Shown here piece by piece: positions 1 through 8,753 of a DNA stretch of 64,000 bases. Source of the DNA: Ignavibacteria bacterium (GTDB taxonomy: Bacteria; Bacteroidota; Ignavibacteria; Ch128b). Positions within the stretch are counted from its first letter, which is position 1, and every line of letters begins with the position of its first letter. The stretch is from assembly GCA_013177855.1 (NCBI GenBank), contig JABLYA010000006.1, positions 124,001 through 188,000 of the forward strand. Reading direction: 5' to 3'. The position numbers and the translations under genes are program-made. The notes under the pieces were generated by a model. It saw nothing but the letters and a program-made list of their open reading frames with translations, had not been told where the DNA came from and did not search any database.

Positions 1-179
1 TCGGGTTTGTAGTATTTCCCTTTGGATAGCTTGGCAATCTTGCCCGAAGCAACCATACGGTTCAGGGCTTTTATTACTGCCTCTTTTTGGCTCACCTCTG
101 TTGTAAAGTCAGCATAGGTGAATACATATCCCTTGGGCAGCCTGTCAATTATAAATGCTATTTTTTCAGCTATTTTCAT
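1..179 (-). CDS. DUF6088 / AbiEi-type antitoxin N-terminal domain (partial)
   Basis: The minus strand reads a clean start (ATG at 179) followed by 59 codons running off the left edge. The peptide has the wording typical of the DUF6088/AbiEi family seen in Bacteroidota: RLPKGYVFTYADF, then EAVIKALNRMVASGKI and KLSKGKYYKP. That is a small winged-helix domain which in AbiEi-type type IV toxin-antitoxin systems binds DNA and represses its own operon. The partner nucleotidyltransferase toxin would lie further left and is not in view. Base composition is much richer in GC than the phage part, so this is probably bacterial chromosome. The truncation is only the window edge. Confidence 0.7.
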   Translation of the reverse strand, partial: MKIAEKIAFIIDRLPKGYVFTYADFTTEVSQKEAVIKALNRMVASGKIAKLSKGKYYKP

Positions 180-278
180 TCTTTTTTTGCAGTTCAAAGA
201 TAGTTATATTGTCCAGTATATTAGTAAATAAACTGGACATTTTGAAATTTGATAAGTTTGAAAATTGTCTGAACACAA

Positions 279-584
279 TTACTTGATTTTAGGAATAACA
301 TGATTTTTATTGTAAACCCTTTTAAAATCTAAACTTTTGCCCCAAAAATTGATTAACAAATCATCTGCGATGCCATATGCTTTGCAATAGTTAATGGCTT
401 GTGCTTTGTGCAAGTCTTCTAATTTTTCAATGGCTTTTATTTCTACCATAACTTCCCCTTCTACAAAAAAATCAACTCGCAGGGTAACTTCTATAGCTTT
501 TTCTTTTATTTGTTCACGCTTTGTTTTGTTTTTCAAAGGTTTTTGCGAACCTCCGTTCTCGTTTTCTTTCTTTTGTTTCGCCAT
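279..584 (-). CDS. GxxExxY-family-like protein, N-terminally degraded
   Basis: Residues 37-75 (RVDFFVEGEVMVEIKAIEKL, then HKAQAINYCKAYG and LLINF) match the second half of GxxExxY proteins (PDDEXK_3 fold), common short genes in Bacteroidota of unclear function. The family's usual first half, with the GxGLLE-x-Y motif, is missing and replaced by a lysine-rich stretch, so this is probably a truncated or remodelled copy. The core D...VEIKA nuclease-like motif is kept. Composition is bacterial rather than phage-like. It lies 100 bases upstream of the antitoxin fragment on the same strand. Confidence 0.5.
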   Translation of the reverse strand: MAKQKKENENGGSQKPLKNKTKREQIKEKAIEVTLRVDFFVEGEVMVEIKAIEKLEDLHKAQAINYCKAYGIADDLLINFWGKSLDFKRVYNKNHVIPKIK

Positions 585-984
585 TTTCAGGTGTCAATAT
601 TTAAAATTTTTAATGTCTGCTAAGTTAAGTTTTATAGTTGCATTATTGTTATAAGCTCGTTGACAAAACTAAATGTGCCATTTACTAATCATTCTTAACA
701 TTTGCTCTCAATTCCTTTATGCCCGCTACTTTATAGTGTCTTATTTCTATTTTGAGTTGTAAAAGCAACATAAATCAGCATTTAGTTTTTCTTAAAATTA
801 TTTATGATAAATATATTCTTTTTGAGCAAAAATATATCTTTATATAATAACTACTATGAATTTTCTTTAAATATTTTCTTGTCTTCAGACCAATTTTTAA
901 ACCGCTATAATTACTTTTAGGCTGCTGTGCCTCCTGTAAAATAGAATAGGTTAAAAATTACAGAAATTTAAATATGCATCTTGC

Positions 985-1128
985 TTACAACTGAATCTGT
1001 TTCAGTTCTTTTTTGCCGTTTCGGACGATTTCGATTTGTAATACATGCCCTACTTCCAACTTGTCCCACAACGGCATTATTTGAGCCAACAACCAGTTAC
1101 GATCTGGTGATTTATGGATACGTTTTCC
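985..1128 (-). pseudogene. Coding remnant, family not recognised
   Basis: The minus strand holds 47 codons without a stop, read as GKRIHKSPDRNWLLAQ, then MPLWDKLEVGHVLQIEIVR and KKELKQIQL, ending in TAA. The composition is protein-like and different from the phage genes. There is no start codon, and two TAG codons lie directly upstream in frame. I read it as the C-terminal tail of a degraded bacterial gene. Confidence 0.3.
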
Positions 1129-1261
1129 CTACTAAACTATGTCGGCATTAGTGGACATCTGCAGAATTTCACTGCCTTGCCAACACATCACAAGGATATG
1201 TGTCAGGATTTTTGTCTTTCAGTTCTTCACTTTCAGAACTACCTGTGATGTCTAAAAAAGT

Positions 1262-1333
1262 CGAAGGTGTGCGATTTGAACGCCAACTCAATATCCCAAA
1301 TATTGTGTGTTACCAGGTTACACCACACCCTCG
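1262..1333 (-). tRNA. tRNA-Pro(UGG)-like sequence, probably decayed
   Basis: On the minus strand CGAGGGTG pairs with CACCTTCG as an acceptor-like stem, eight base pairs instead of seven. GTGT/ACAC forms a D stem. CAATA/TATTG closes an anticodon loop TTTGGGA with anticodon TGG (proline). TTCAAAT is a T-loop, but the T stem has only three sound pairs. The short T stem and 8-bp acceptor suggest a remnant rather than a working tRNA. tRNA genes are common integration sites, and this one lies near the host/phage composition change. Confidence 0.35.
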
Positions 1334-1439
1334 TTTTCCCAATATGTCAAAGACCGTTTGTTCATTGTTATGAACGTGTATAAGTGGTGAGAGTCGAACA
1401 ATATCCATAAAAAGAAAAACGCCCTGAACATCGTTTGAT

Positions 1440-1516
1440 TGTCCAAGGCGTATTTTCTTTTGTAATGTGGATATATATGTTGGTTGAAGTGCTACAAAAT
1501 CAACACGCCTTGGACA
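1440..1516. repeat. 12-base inverted repeat
   Basis: TGTCCAAGGCGT at 1440-1451 is matched by its exact reverse complement ACGCCTTGGACA at 1505-1516, 53 bases apart. It lies in the decayed bacterial stretch just left of the AT-rich phage DNA. It could be the relic of a mobile-element end or a large hairpin. No transposase is visible. Confidence 0.4.
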
Positions 1517-1811
1517 CTGGCTGGTCTGCCTGTGGGTCTACCTGCTGTTCCAACTGTAGTGGTTGGTGTAGTTGTTACCATATATCCTCTGCGTGTCATC
1601 ATAATTTAAGTCGTTTTCAAAAGTTATATATTAACTAAAAAAAGTCGTTTTTTTCTATTTTTAAAATTTTTGTCTTTTTAATTATATTACAAAATTACTA
1701 TAAAGTTTTAAAAATAAAAAAATATTTTAAAATTATTTTACAAGTTATTGATATTCATAGGTTTTAGTAATAACAATATTAATTTAATAAAAACTACATA
1801 TATCTGTATAG

Positions 1812-1943
1812 AATTTTCAGAAAATTGATGGACATATTATTTATATTGACACTGACCAAATATTTTTTTTTAGAAATTTTAATGAAATAAGAGAAAGGTT
1901 TGAAAAAAACATTAATAATACTATATTCAAAAAATCAAATTAA
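1812..1943 (+). pseudogene. Phage-type coding remnant with an IDTD motif
   Basis: 43 codons in frame between a TAG (1809) and a TAA (1941), with no start codon. The peptide contains DGHIIYIDTDQIFF and then NFNEIRERFEKNI. Its amino-acid usage is that of the neighbouring phage genes. The Y-x-DTD-x-I pattern faintly recalls motif C of family B DNA polymerases (usually Y-G-DTDS), but the stretch is too short to assign. It is probably the left-over end of a phage gene cut at the junction. Confidence 0.3.
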
Positions 1944-1979
1944 TTGAATATAGCGATGCTCAGATATATTTAGGTTTTA

Positions 1980-1993
1980 ATTTTTAATATATA
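1980..1993 (+). promoter_or_regulatory. Phage promoter-like motif TTTTTAATATATA
   Basis: TTTTTAATATATA lies about 20 bases before the start at 2014. The same motif recurs ahead of at least eight other genes in the window (see findings). It plausibly acts as a phage-specific late or middle promoter element. Confidence 0.5.
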
Positions 1994-2013
1994 AACTAAA
2001 ATAATTTAACACG

Positions 2014-2469
2014 ATGAAAAATAATAAACACATAATAGATACGTTTAACGAGTTTAACAAGAAAAACTTGAATGAACAATTATTAATCAAAAATGATAAA
2101 CCACCAATGATGGGAACTCAATATAATCAAATTAAGGTTTTATACAAACTAACAAATGACGATTTTTCTTATGTACCATCAAGTGTAAAATATTGGAATA
2201 TAAATACCGATAATACATTAATTAACAAAATAATTAGATATTATGGTAAAAATGATGAAGAAAAATATCAAAGTGCGATTAAAAATTTAGATTTTTTCTT
2301 TATATATTATAATGGTAAAAGATATATCTACTTACCACAATATAAACGTTTGTATGATAAACATGGAAATATAATTAAATTAACTGAACAGAGTGATGTA
2401 TTTAATCAACAAATGAATGAAATTATTCACAATACATTAAATCCACCAAAATCTATTGAAATTTTTTAA
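2014..2469 (+). CDS. Unknown protein with capsid-targeting-like N-terminus
   Basis: 151 residues of unknown fold. The N-terminus (IIDTFNEFNKKNLNEQ at about residues 7-22) resembles the T4 capsid-targeting sequence, with an aromatic/polar helix ending in L-N-E, the L-x-E pattern cut by the T4-type prohead protease. The remainder is polar and rich in Asn, Lys and Tyr (KRYIYLPQYKRLYDKHGN), with no signal peptide or membrane segment. It stands alone on the plus strand behind a TTTTTAATATATA promoter-like motif. I infer a possible packaged internal protein, but function is unknown. Confidence 0.6.
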   Translation: MKNNKHIIDTFNEFNKKNLNEQLLIKNDKPPMMGTQYNQIKVLYKLTNDDFSYVPSSVKYWNINTDNTLINKIIRYYGKNDEEKYQSAIKNLDFFFIYYNGKRYIYLPQYKRLYDKHGNIIKLTEQSDVFNQQMNEIIHNTLNPPKSIEIF

Positions 2470-2757
2470 TTATGAGCGGTGGAATTTTTAAAAAGTTTTT
2501 ACATAGAACTATAATTGAAATACAAATGTAGTTGTTTGGAACTCTTGGATAGAGTCATAAGTAAGTGCAAATCTTTTCAATGAACTAAGAAAGTATTATA
2601 TCAGTAGTATTTGTATAAATTGTTTCTTCAATTAATTGTTAAATTTTGTTGAGTGTTTTCATTTAATATTTTATTATTAATTTCGTTGAACATATTATGT
2701 ATTACTTATAGTTTTAACATATTGTAGTTCAGTGGTTTATATTAAAACCTGGTAATA

Positions 2758-3060
2758 TTAATCAGTTAAAAATCCTTGTTCTTCACTACCACCAAGAATT
2801 CTTTCCCATTTTAAAGTTCTTAATTTTACCATACTTTCTTGAACAGAAAGAAATGACTTGCTATTAACACTAAACGCTATACCATCAGGAAATTGTAATA
2901 TTTTCTCAGTCATAATATGATAAAAATAATCACCTTTATCTTCTTTTACATCAATAATTTTATATCCTTTACCTTTACGAATACCATATCCTTTATCATT
3001 TCTGACACAATAAATATATTTTCCTTTGTGGTCTAAATAGTTTACATTAAGATCGTTCAT
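2758..3060 (-). CDS. Small SH3-like protein of the KGKxYxI type
   Basis: 100 residues. The N-terminal part (YCVRNDKGYGIRKGKGYKII) has the same pattern as the protein at 52701-52991: a cysteine-containing strand, G-x-R-x-x-KGK-x-Y, then a hydrophobic strand. That suggests a small beta-barrel. The C-terminus, LRTLKWERILGG, carries the recurring KxERIL tail discussed in the findings. Upstream on the minus strand a TATATTTG box, the Bacteroidota -7 consensus TAnnTTTG, suggests transcription by host polymerase. Function unknown. Confidence 0.55.
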   Translation of the reverse strand: MNDLNVNYLDHKGKYIYCVRNDKGYGIRKGKGYKIIDVKEDKGDYFYHIMTEKILQFPDGIAFSVNSKSFLSVQESMVKLRTLKWERILGGSEEQGFLTD

Positions 3061-3153
3061 ACTTATTTAATATGTTTTCCACTCCATTTTACAAATATAC
3101 AAAAAAAGAGTAATAAAAAAAATTATCACTTTTAACTATATTTTTTTAATTTA

Positions 3154-3714
3154 TTATGAATCTAAAAATCTTACTTGTCTATCTTCTTGTTGATTTGTCA
3201 CTTTACTTAAATCTATCTGATTTATTTTCTTATTTGCTAAAGTAAGCATAGCATTTGAATTCATATTTTCAAACATTTCAATTGATACAACATCAATGTT
3301 TTTAATATCTTGTACAACAGGTGGTATTAGTATTTCTATTGGACCTTGTTGAACTTGTTGAACGTTTGGTTGTTTCACAACTTCTCTTAAATCATAATCA
3401 TCATTAATGTATTGATTTAAACCGTTAGGATCATTAGCCTTTCTATTTTGTTTTAAATGAAGAAACGGATGATTTTGTTGCTGTTGAGGTACTCCATTTA
3501 TTCTTGTTTCAATTTGAAAATCAAGAGTTCCCCAACCATCGTTTGCATTTTCATTTACGTTATATTGCTGAGCACTTTTATCAATTTCATTCAATTTTTG
3601 CCATTGATTTTGTTTAGGTTTATTTAAATTTTCCCATTGTTGGTTTTGTTTAGTTTCATTAAGATTTTCATCTTCTTGATTATGTTTAAACAATTTTAAA
3701 TATTCTTCATCCAT
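3154..3714 (-). CDS. Gln/Asn-rich protein, function unknown
   Basis: 186 residues, strongly enriched in Gln and Asn. Its first 60 residues contain an imperfect repeat of the KPKQNQ / ENLNE kind. The C-terminal third is more ordered (PIEILIPPVVQDI, then VVSIEMFENMN). No catalytic motif, signal peptide or membrane segment is visible. It lies 40 bases downstream of the ribbon-helix-helix gene on the same strand and may be co-transcribed with it. The low-complexity half suggests a disordered linker or scaffold. Confidence 0.5.
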   Translation of the reverse strand: MDEEYLKLFKHNQEDENLNETKQNQQWENLNKPKQNQWQKLNEIDKSAQQYNVNENANDGWGTLDFQIETRINGVPQQQQNHPFLHLKQNRKANDPNGLNQYINDDYDLREVVKQPNVQQVQQGPIEILIPPVVQDIKNIDVVSIEMFENMNSNAMLTLANKKINQIDLSKVTNQQEDRQVRFLDS

Positions 3715-3753
3715 AATTAGTTGATTGTTTTTATAATATTATCTATTAATATT

Positions 3754-4866
3754 TTATATACCTTTTAGTATAATATAATCTTTTTTTATACCATATGATT
3801 TAGAGATAAAATCTATTAATTCTTGGCATACAAATTTTTTATCCATAACTATTGTATATAAAGGTGTATCATATTTAATATCAATTGAACTATCTTTACC
3901 ATAAAGAGCTGGTTTGATAATCTTTGCTAAATTGTCGGCAATATGATTACATTTTTCTTGCACATATGAATAATCTTGATTAACAAAGTTTTTTAATGAT
4001 TCATGAATTTTTTCTATTGTCGTTTTTTCTTTAGTATCAACTACTTCATATTCAAATCCGTTCAAAAGATTTTTAAAATTATTATCAACATATTTTTTAG
4101 GTATGTTAATATAATATTTGTCTTTATAATCTATTATAACATCAGTTTCATAAATATAAGATAAATGTTTTTCTAAATTAGATATATCATATTGTTTTGA
4201 GATATCACTACCGATTTTTTTGATAAGTTCAGATATTTCAGATCTTTTCTCTTTTATTCTTTTAACGATTTCTGTTTTGTTTTCAATTTGATATTTTTCT
4301 TTTAATTCGTTTATCATATCATCTTTAGTCTTTTCTATGACTATCTCATCATTTGTAATTTCACGAACAATAGTTTTTGGCGTTGTTCTATTATCAGATA
4401 CATCAACTGTCATACAAGCTTTTTTAACTTGTTCACAAATCACAGGATCAATACTTGGTTTTTCTAAAAAAGATGGATCAACTATTTCACCATCATCTAT
4501 TTTTACACTTTCTTTTACATTACTAATAACTCCTTTTTGTCCTATTAGACTATTAAGAACTTTATCAACTCTTGGATCTTGCATCTCATACAATACTTCA
4601 AAATCAAAAATATTTAATTTGTTACCATTTGATAAAACGATAAATTCTGACTCCTTAGTTTCTATTTTTACTAATTCAGATTCAGGTAATGATTTCAATC
4701 TGTAATAAGAATTTTTATCAATGTCATAGTTTTCCGCAACAAAATTTTTTATAGCAGATTGAATAACTGCTGATTTATTTAGATTTTTTGATTTGCATAA
4801 TGTTTCAAATCTTTCATATAATTTAGAGTCGATTGAAAATGTTTTAGTTGTTGTTTTTTCCATCAT
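3754..4866 (-). CDS. Ribbon-helix-helix DNA-binding protein with long unknown C-terminus
   Basis: 370 residues. Residues 6-50 (TKTFSIDSKLYERFETLCKS, then NLNKSAVIQSAIKNFVAEN) have the strand-helix-helix layout of CopG/MetJ-type ribbon-helix-helix domains, which bind DNA as dimers. The following 320 residues contain charged helices and short beta stretches that I do not recognise. A forward read of the upstream region shows TTTTTATATATTAAA (4883-4897), the reverse complement of the phage promoter-like motif. It may be a phage regulator or a DNA-organising protein. The RHH call is fairly good; the role is open. Confidence 0.6.
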   Translation of the reverse strand: MMEKTTTKTFSIDSKLYERFETLCKSKNLNKSAVIQSAIKNFVAENYDIDKNSYYRLKSLPESELVKIETKESEFIVLSNGNKLNIFDFEVLYEMQDPRVDKVLNSLIGQKGVISNVKESVKIDDGEIVDPSFLEKPSIDPVICEQVKKACMTVDVSDNRTTPKTIVREITNDEIVIEKTKDDMINELKEKYQIENKTEIVKRIKEKRSEISELIKKIGSDISKQYDISNLEKHLSYIYETDVIIDYKDKYYINIPKKYVDNNFKNLLNGFEYEVVDTKEKTTIEKIHESLKNFVNQDYSYVQEKCNHIADNLAKIIKPALYGKDSSIDIKYDTPLYTIVMDKKFVCQELIDFISKSYGIKKDYIILKGI

Positions 4867-4939
4867 AATAATTTGTTTTTTCTTTTTATATATTAAATGG
4901 AAAATGTCAAAAATGTCATTTTTATCATTACTAAAATAA

Positions 4940-4972
4940 AAAACTCTCTAAACTTTTGGTTTAGAGAGTTTT
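4940..4972. terminator. Bidirectional intrinsic terminator
   Basis: A perfect 14-bp stem (AAAACTCTCTAAAC with its complement) closes a 5-base loop, with A and T runs on both sides. It sits just beyond the end of the minus-strand histone-like gene (4995) and upstream of the RHH gene. Confidence 0.8.
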
Positions 4973-4994
4973 AAAAATTAAAAAAAAAATTATT

Positions 4995-5183
4995 TTAAAC
5001 TTTCTTTGTTGCATCTACGGAAGCTTTTCTGTAAGGAGTAACAAGTTTCTTAATTTCACCGAGTGCTTTTCTAACATCACTTTCAGCAGTTTTATTACCT
5101 TTTTCTACAAATTTTGCATGTCTTTCTTTTACAATTGCCATTTGTTCTTCAATTTGTGCATAAATTTTTTCTAATTCATTCAT
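4995..5183 (-). CDS. Histone H1-like Hc1-family protein
   Basis: 62 residues, lysine-rich and helical. It has the core typical of Bacteroidota/Chlamydia Hc1-type histone-like proteins: KFVEKGNKTAESDVRKALG, then EIKKLVTPYRK and a basic tail. Such proteins bind and compact DNA without sequence specificity. The basic C-terminal tail of cellular homologues is short here, ending DATKKV. The gene is monocistronic, with its own terminator at 4940-4972, which suggests separate and perhaps strong expression. A phage copy could organise phage DNA or displace host nucleoid proteins; that role is inference. Confidence 0.65.
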   Translation of the reverse strand: MNELEKIYAQIEEQMAIVKERHAKFVEKGNKTAESDVRKALGEIKKLVTPYRKASVDATKKV

Positions 5184-5388
5184 AAAAACTAATTTATTTT
5201 TTAAACCTTAACCAGGTAGGATAGCATTTATTACTTATTTATATATATTGTTGGTATGGTCCAAATGTCTTATTTTTTTTTTTAAATTTCCATACATAAC
5301 CATTTTTATATAAATTTAATAGACTTCTGTTTTAATAACATCTTTATTTTCATCGTGATAATCTTGTGTTAAATATTTCATAAATAAA

Positions 5389-5430
5389 AAATTGACTTTT
5401 TAATTTATATTAAAATTAAAAAGTCAATTT
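5389..5430. terminator. Terminator downstream of nrdJ
   Basis: An 18-bp perfect inverted repeat (AAATTGACTTTTTAATTT with its complement) around a 6-base loop, 20 bases beyond the stop of the ribonucleotide reductase gene. Confidence 0.75.
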
Positions 5431-5452
5431 AACATTTATTTCAAATATACCT

Positions 5453-7999
5453 TTAACTACACTTACTCCACCCGCACGATGAGCAAATAACACAACCAGA
5501 TTCAAATTTTAAATGATCATTTCCACAATCTGGACAAGTTTGTCCTTTCACTATTTCACCATCTTTCAAATAACGTTTGAGCATACGTTTGACACCTACT
5601 TTCCAAGATACAATTGAATCGCCTTTTAAGTTTAGCGAATCAATAAGAGAAATAACATTTGGTAATGGCATACCGTGTCGTAGAATACCACTCATTAATT
5701 TGGCATAATTCCAATATTCTCTATCAAATGCACGGCTTAAACCTCTTATTTCTTGTTCATAACCATCTTTATCTATGTAAACAAAGTCATATCTTGAAAC
5801 TTTTACATCTTTTCCTTCATCCTTTTTAATTTCTTTCACTTTTTTAATCCAACCATTTTCAACGAAAGTAGGAACTTGGAAAGAATCCAAAAGACCAGTA
5901 AAGATTTCATATGGCTTATCATTCAATAATCCAACAAAACCAATCCATTTTTCTTTATTATTTTGGAATCTTAGAATATCACACTTTAACATTTTTGGAC
6001 GTTTAGGTGCGTGTGATTCCATAATAATATCCTCTATTTGTTGTTTTTCTTTCTTATCCAATGAACCGAGTACACCACCTCTTGAACCATCACGATATAC
6101 TGTCACACCTTTACATCCTGATTTCCAAGCTGTCAAATATACTTTGTGAACAATTTCTTCAGTTACATTTGCAGGCAAATTAACTGTTACTGAAATTGAA
6201 TGGTCAACCCATTTTTGGATTTCACCTTGCATTCTAACTTTCTCAACCCAATCAACATCGTTTGATGTTGCTTTATAATAAGGTGATTTTTCAACTAACT
6301 TATTAAGTTCTTCTTGTGATAAATTCATTACGTTTTTAATGTCATAGTTATTGATGTTTAACCATTTAATGAAACCGTGATGTAATACAGTGTAATGTTC
6401 CCAAGAATCACCATTTTCATCAACTTCATCAATTCTCACATCCTTATCATTAGGATTGATTTTTCTCTTTCTTTTATAAGCAGGTAAGAAAACAGGTTCA
6501 ATGCCTGATGTTGTTTGAGTCATCAAACTAACTGTGCCTGTTGGCGCAATTGTTAATAGAGATATATTTCTTCTACCTTGTTTTAAAAGCTCAGATAATT
6601 CTGTATCTGCTTCTGCCAATCTTTTTATAAAAGGATTATTCTTTTCAAGTTCTGCATTAAAAATTTCAAATGATCCCCTTTCTTTTGCCAATAAACAAGA
6701 ACTTTTATAAACACTGATTGCTAATGTTTTATGAACTTTTATTGCAAAATCTGTTGCTTCTTTTGTACCGTATGTCAGATTTAGAGCGGCTAACATATCA
6801 CCTTCAGCAGTAACGCCTATACCAGTCCTACGACCTTTTATACACATATCACGAATCTTTTGCCATAATTCTATTTCAACTTGCTTTATGAAATCTGGTT
6901 CAGGATCTGTTTCTATTTTTTCGAGTATTTGGTCTATCTTTTCTAATTCAAGGTCAATAATATCATCCATCATTCTTTGTGCAATCTTTGCGTGTTTTTC
7001 AAACAATTTGAAATCAAAGTTTGCTTTATTAGTGAATGGATTATTAACGTATGATAGCAAGTTTATAGCAATTAAACGACAAGAGTCATATGGACATAAA
7101 GGTATCTCACCACAAGGGTTGGTCGAAGTTGTCTTAAACCCATAATCTGAATAACAGTCTGCAACAGATTCTCTCTGAATAGTATCCCAGAAAAGAATAC
7201 CTGGTTCTGCTGATTTCCAAGCATTATGAATAATTTTATCAAATATTGGTTTTGCCTCAACTTCTTTTTTAATAATTGGAGACTTTGAATCAACAGGAAA
7301 TTGTTGAATATAAGTTTTATTATCAATAACAGATTTCATAAAATCATCTGTAATTCTCAATGATATATTTGCACCTGTTATTTTTCCTTCTTCTAATTTT
7401 GCATCTATAAATTTTTCCGCATCTGGATGATGTATTGAACAAGATAACATAAGTGCACCTCTTCTACCATCTTGTCCTACTTCTCTTGTTGAATTAGAAT
7501 AACGCTCCATAAAAGAGACTATTCCTGTTGAAGTTAATGCTGAATTTTTAACTGGACTAAAACTTGGACGCAAATGTGAAATATCATGACCTACACCACC
7601 TCTACGCTTCATAAGTTGAACTTGCTCTTGATCTGTAAGCATAATTGAACCATATGAATCATAATTATTACCTATAACAAAACAATTTGAAAGAGAAACA
7701 ATTTGTTTTGTATTACCTATACCACTCATAGGTCCTCCTTGTGGTACAATGTATTTGAAATTTTTTAGTACATCAAATACTTCATCTTCTGTCATTGGAT
7801 TTGGATAGTTCTTTTCAATTCTTATGATTTCTTTCGCTATCCTGCGATGCATGTCATTTGGAGTTTCTTCATAAATATTGCCTTTTGAATCTTTCAAAGC
7901 ATATTTGTTAATCCAAACATTTGCTGCTAATGAATCTCCATTAAAATACTCAAGCGTTTTTTTCAATACTTCTTCTCTACTGTATATTTTTTCGCTCAT
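5453..7999 (-). CDS. nrdJ: Adenosylcobalamin-dependent (class II) ribonucleotide reductase
   Basis: 848 residues, full length for class II NrdJ. The enzyme reduces ribonucleotides to deoxyribonucleotides using a cobalamin-generated thiyl radical and needs neither oxygen nor a small subunit. Diagnostic stretches are SNCFVIGNNYDSYGSIM, MKRRGGVGHDISHLRP, the active-site loop NPCGEIPLCPYDSCRL, APTGTVSLM and CKGVTVYRDGSRGG. The C-terminus has a zinc-ribbon-like CPDCGN...CVICSSCGWSKC that probably carries the redox-relay cysteines. It heads a minus-strand block with the replicative helicase and recombinase, as expected for phage nucleotide supply. The host must supply or import B12. Confidence 0.95.
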   Translation of the reverse strand: MSEKIYSREEVLKKTLEYFNGDSLAANVWINKYALKDSKGNIYEETPNDMHRRIAKEIIRIEKNYPNPMTEDEVFDVLKNFKYIVPQGGPMSGIGNTKQIVSLSNCFVIGNNYDSYGSIMLTDQEQVQLMKRRGGVGHDISHLRPSFSPVKNSALTSTGIVSFMERYSNSTREVGQDGRRGALMLSCSIHHPDAEKFIDAKLEEGKITGANISLRITDDFMKSVIDNKTYIQQFPVDSKSPIIKKEVEAKPIFDKIIHNAWKSAEPGILFWDTIQRESVADCYSDYGFKTTSTNPCGEIPLCPYDSCRLIAINLLSYVNNPFTNKANFDFKLFEKHAKIAQRMMDDIIDLELEKIDQILEKIETDPEPDFIKQVEIELWQKIRDMCIKGRRTGIGVTAEGDMLAALNLTYGTKEATDFAIKVHKTLAISVYKSSCLLAKERGSFEIFNAELEKNNPFIKRLAEADTELSELLKQGRRNISLLTIAPTGTVSLMTQTTSGIEPVFLPAYKRKRKINPNDKDVRIDEVDENGDSWEHYTVLHHGFIKWLNINNYDIKNVMNLSQEELNKLVEKSPYYKATSNDVDWVEKVRMQGEIQKWVDHSISVTVNLPANVTEEIVHKVYLTAWKSGCKGVTVYRDGSRGGVLGSLDKKEKQQIEDIIMESHAPKRPKMLKCDILRFQNNKEKWIGFVGLLNDKPYEIFTGLLDSFQVPTFVENGWIKKVKEIKKDEGKDVKVSRYDFVYIDKDGYEQEIRGLSRAFDREYWNYAKLMSGILRHGMPLPNVISLIDSLNLKGDSIVSWKVGVKRMLKRYLKDGEIVKGQTCPDCGNDHLKFESGCVICSSCGWSKCS

Positions 8000-8044
8000 T
8001 AACCATAATTATTATTTTTTAAGTATTATTTTATATATGATAAA

Positions 8045-8734
8045 TTAAATAAAGTTTATATTTCCTATATCAGTTAGGTAACCTTTTTCTTTTAATTCTA
8101 GTATAATACCTGTGGCATTCTTTTTATTTAATAATTTGAACATATTAAATATGTTATCAGTAAAATAATACGATAATTCTACAAAAATTTCTGATTTTGA
8201 ATATTTTGTATTTAATTTTGTCACACACATTACATAATAATCATTAAAAGTTTGTTTATTAGGTTTTCTTCTATTCATTACAAAATCGATATCAGTATTT
8301 TCTTTCAATATCTCATATACATCTTTCACTAATTCTTTTCTATAATAGTAGTCTTCATAATGTCTTGATTCTAATTCATAATCAGAACCTTTTTCAATTT
8401 CATAACTTTCATTTTGTAAGTCTATATACATGGATAATGTTTCTATTTCTTCAGTTTGTTGTTCTTCTTTACCCATAAATATAGTATCTCTTTTAAGAGT
8501 ATGAATACCTTCTAATTTGTGTTTGTTAACTGTGCCTTTAAATATTTTGTCAAATTCCGTATCTTCTTCTTCAAGAATACAAAGTTCTTCTTTGTTATAG
8601 TTTTCTTCATCTATATCTATGTTAAGATCAATTGAATCTTCTCCTTCTTCTTCAAATAGTGATTTTTCACTATTTTCTTCTGTATTATCTAATATTTCTT
8701 CGTTATCATCTTCTATATGCTTCTTCTTTGACAT
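8045..8734 (-). CDS. Acidic protein of unknown function in the replication cluster
   Basis: 229 residues. The first 75 are strongly acidic (runs such as DDNEEILDNTEENSE and DLNIDIDEENYNKEE). The C-terminal 110 look folded, with helices (YYYRKELVKDVYEILKENT, later IFVELSYYFTDNIFNMFKLL). It lies between the helicase and nrdJ with 19- and 45-base gaps. Position suggests a helicase accessory or loader protein, and an acidic arm could mimic DNA, but I see no T4 gp59 signature. No family recognised. Confidence 0.55.
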   Translation of the reverse strand: MSKKKHIEDDNEEILDNTEENSEKSLFEEEGEDSIDLNIDIDEENYNKEELCILEEEDTEFDKIFKGTVNKHKLEGIHTLKRDTIFMGKEEQQTEEIETLSMYIDLQNESYEIEKGSDYELESRHYEDYYYRKELVKDVYEILKENTDIDFVMNRRKPNKQTFNDYYVMCVTKLNTKYSKSEIFVELSYYFTDNIFNMFKLLNKKNATGIILELKEKGYLTDIGNINFI

Positions 8735-8753
8735 TATTTAAGATTATTTATTT

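Larger units (their letters stand above)
585..1640. other. Gene-poor stretch of decayed bacterial sequence
   Basis: About 1 kb without an intact gene. It contains a minus-strand coding remnant (985-1128), a tRNA-Pro-like sequence (1262-1333), a 12-base inverted repeat (1440-1451 and 1505-1516), and short open frames I cannot name. From about 1640 rightward the sequence turns strongly AT-rich and phage-like. This stretch is therefore the apparent junction between host-like and phage-like DNA. Confidence 0.5.

Noticed and set aside
1435-1638. A plus-strand ORF of 67 codons (Cys- and Ser-rich).
   Set aside because: It lies in the decayed host-like stretch over the inverted repeat. Its Cys/Ser-rich composition is not protein-like, and the opposite strand reads at least as well. 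No support as a gene.
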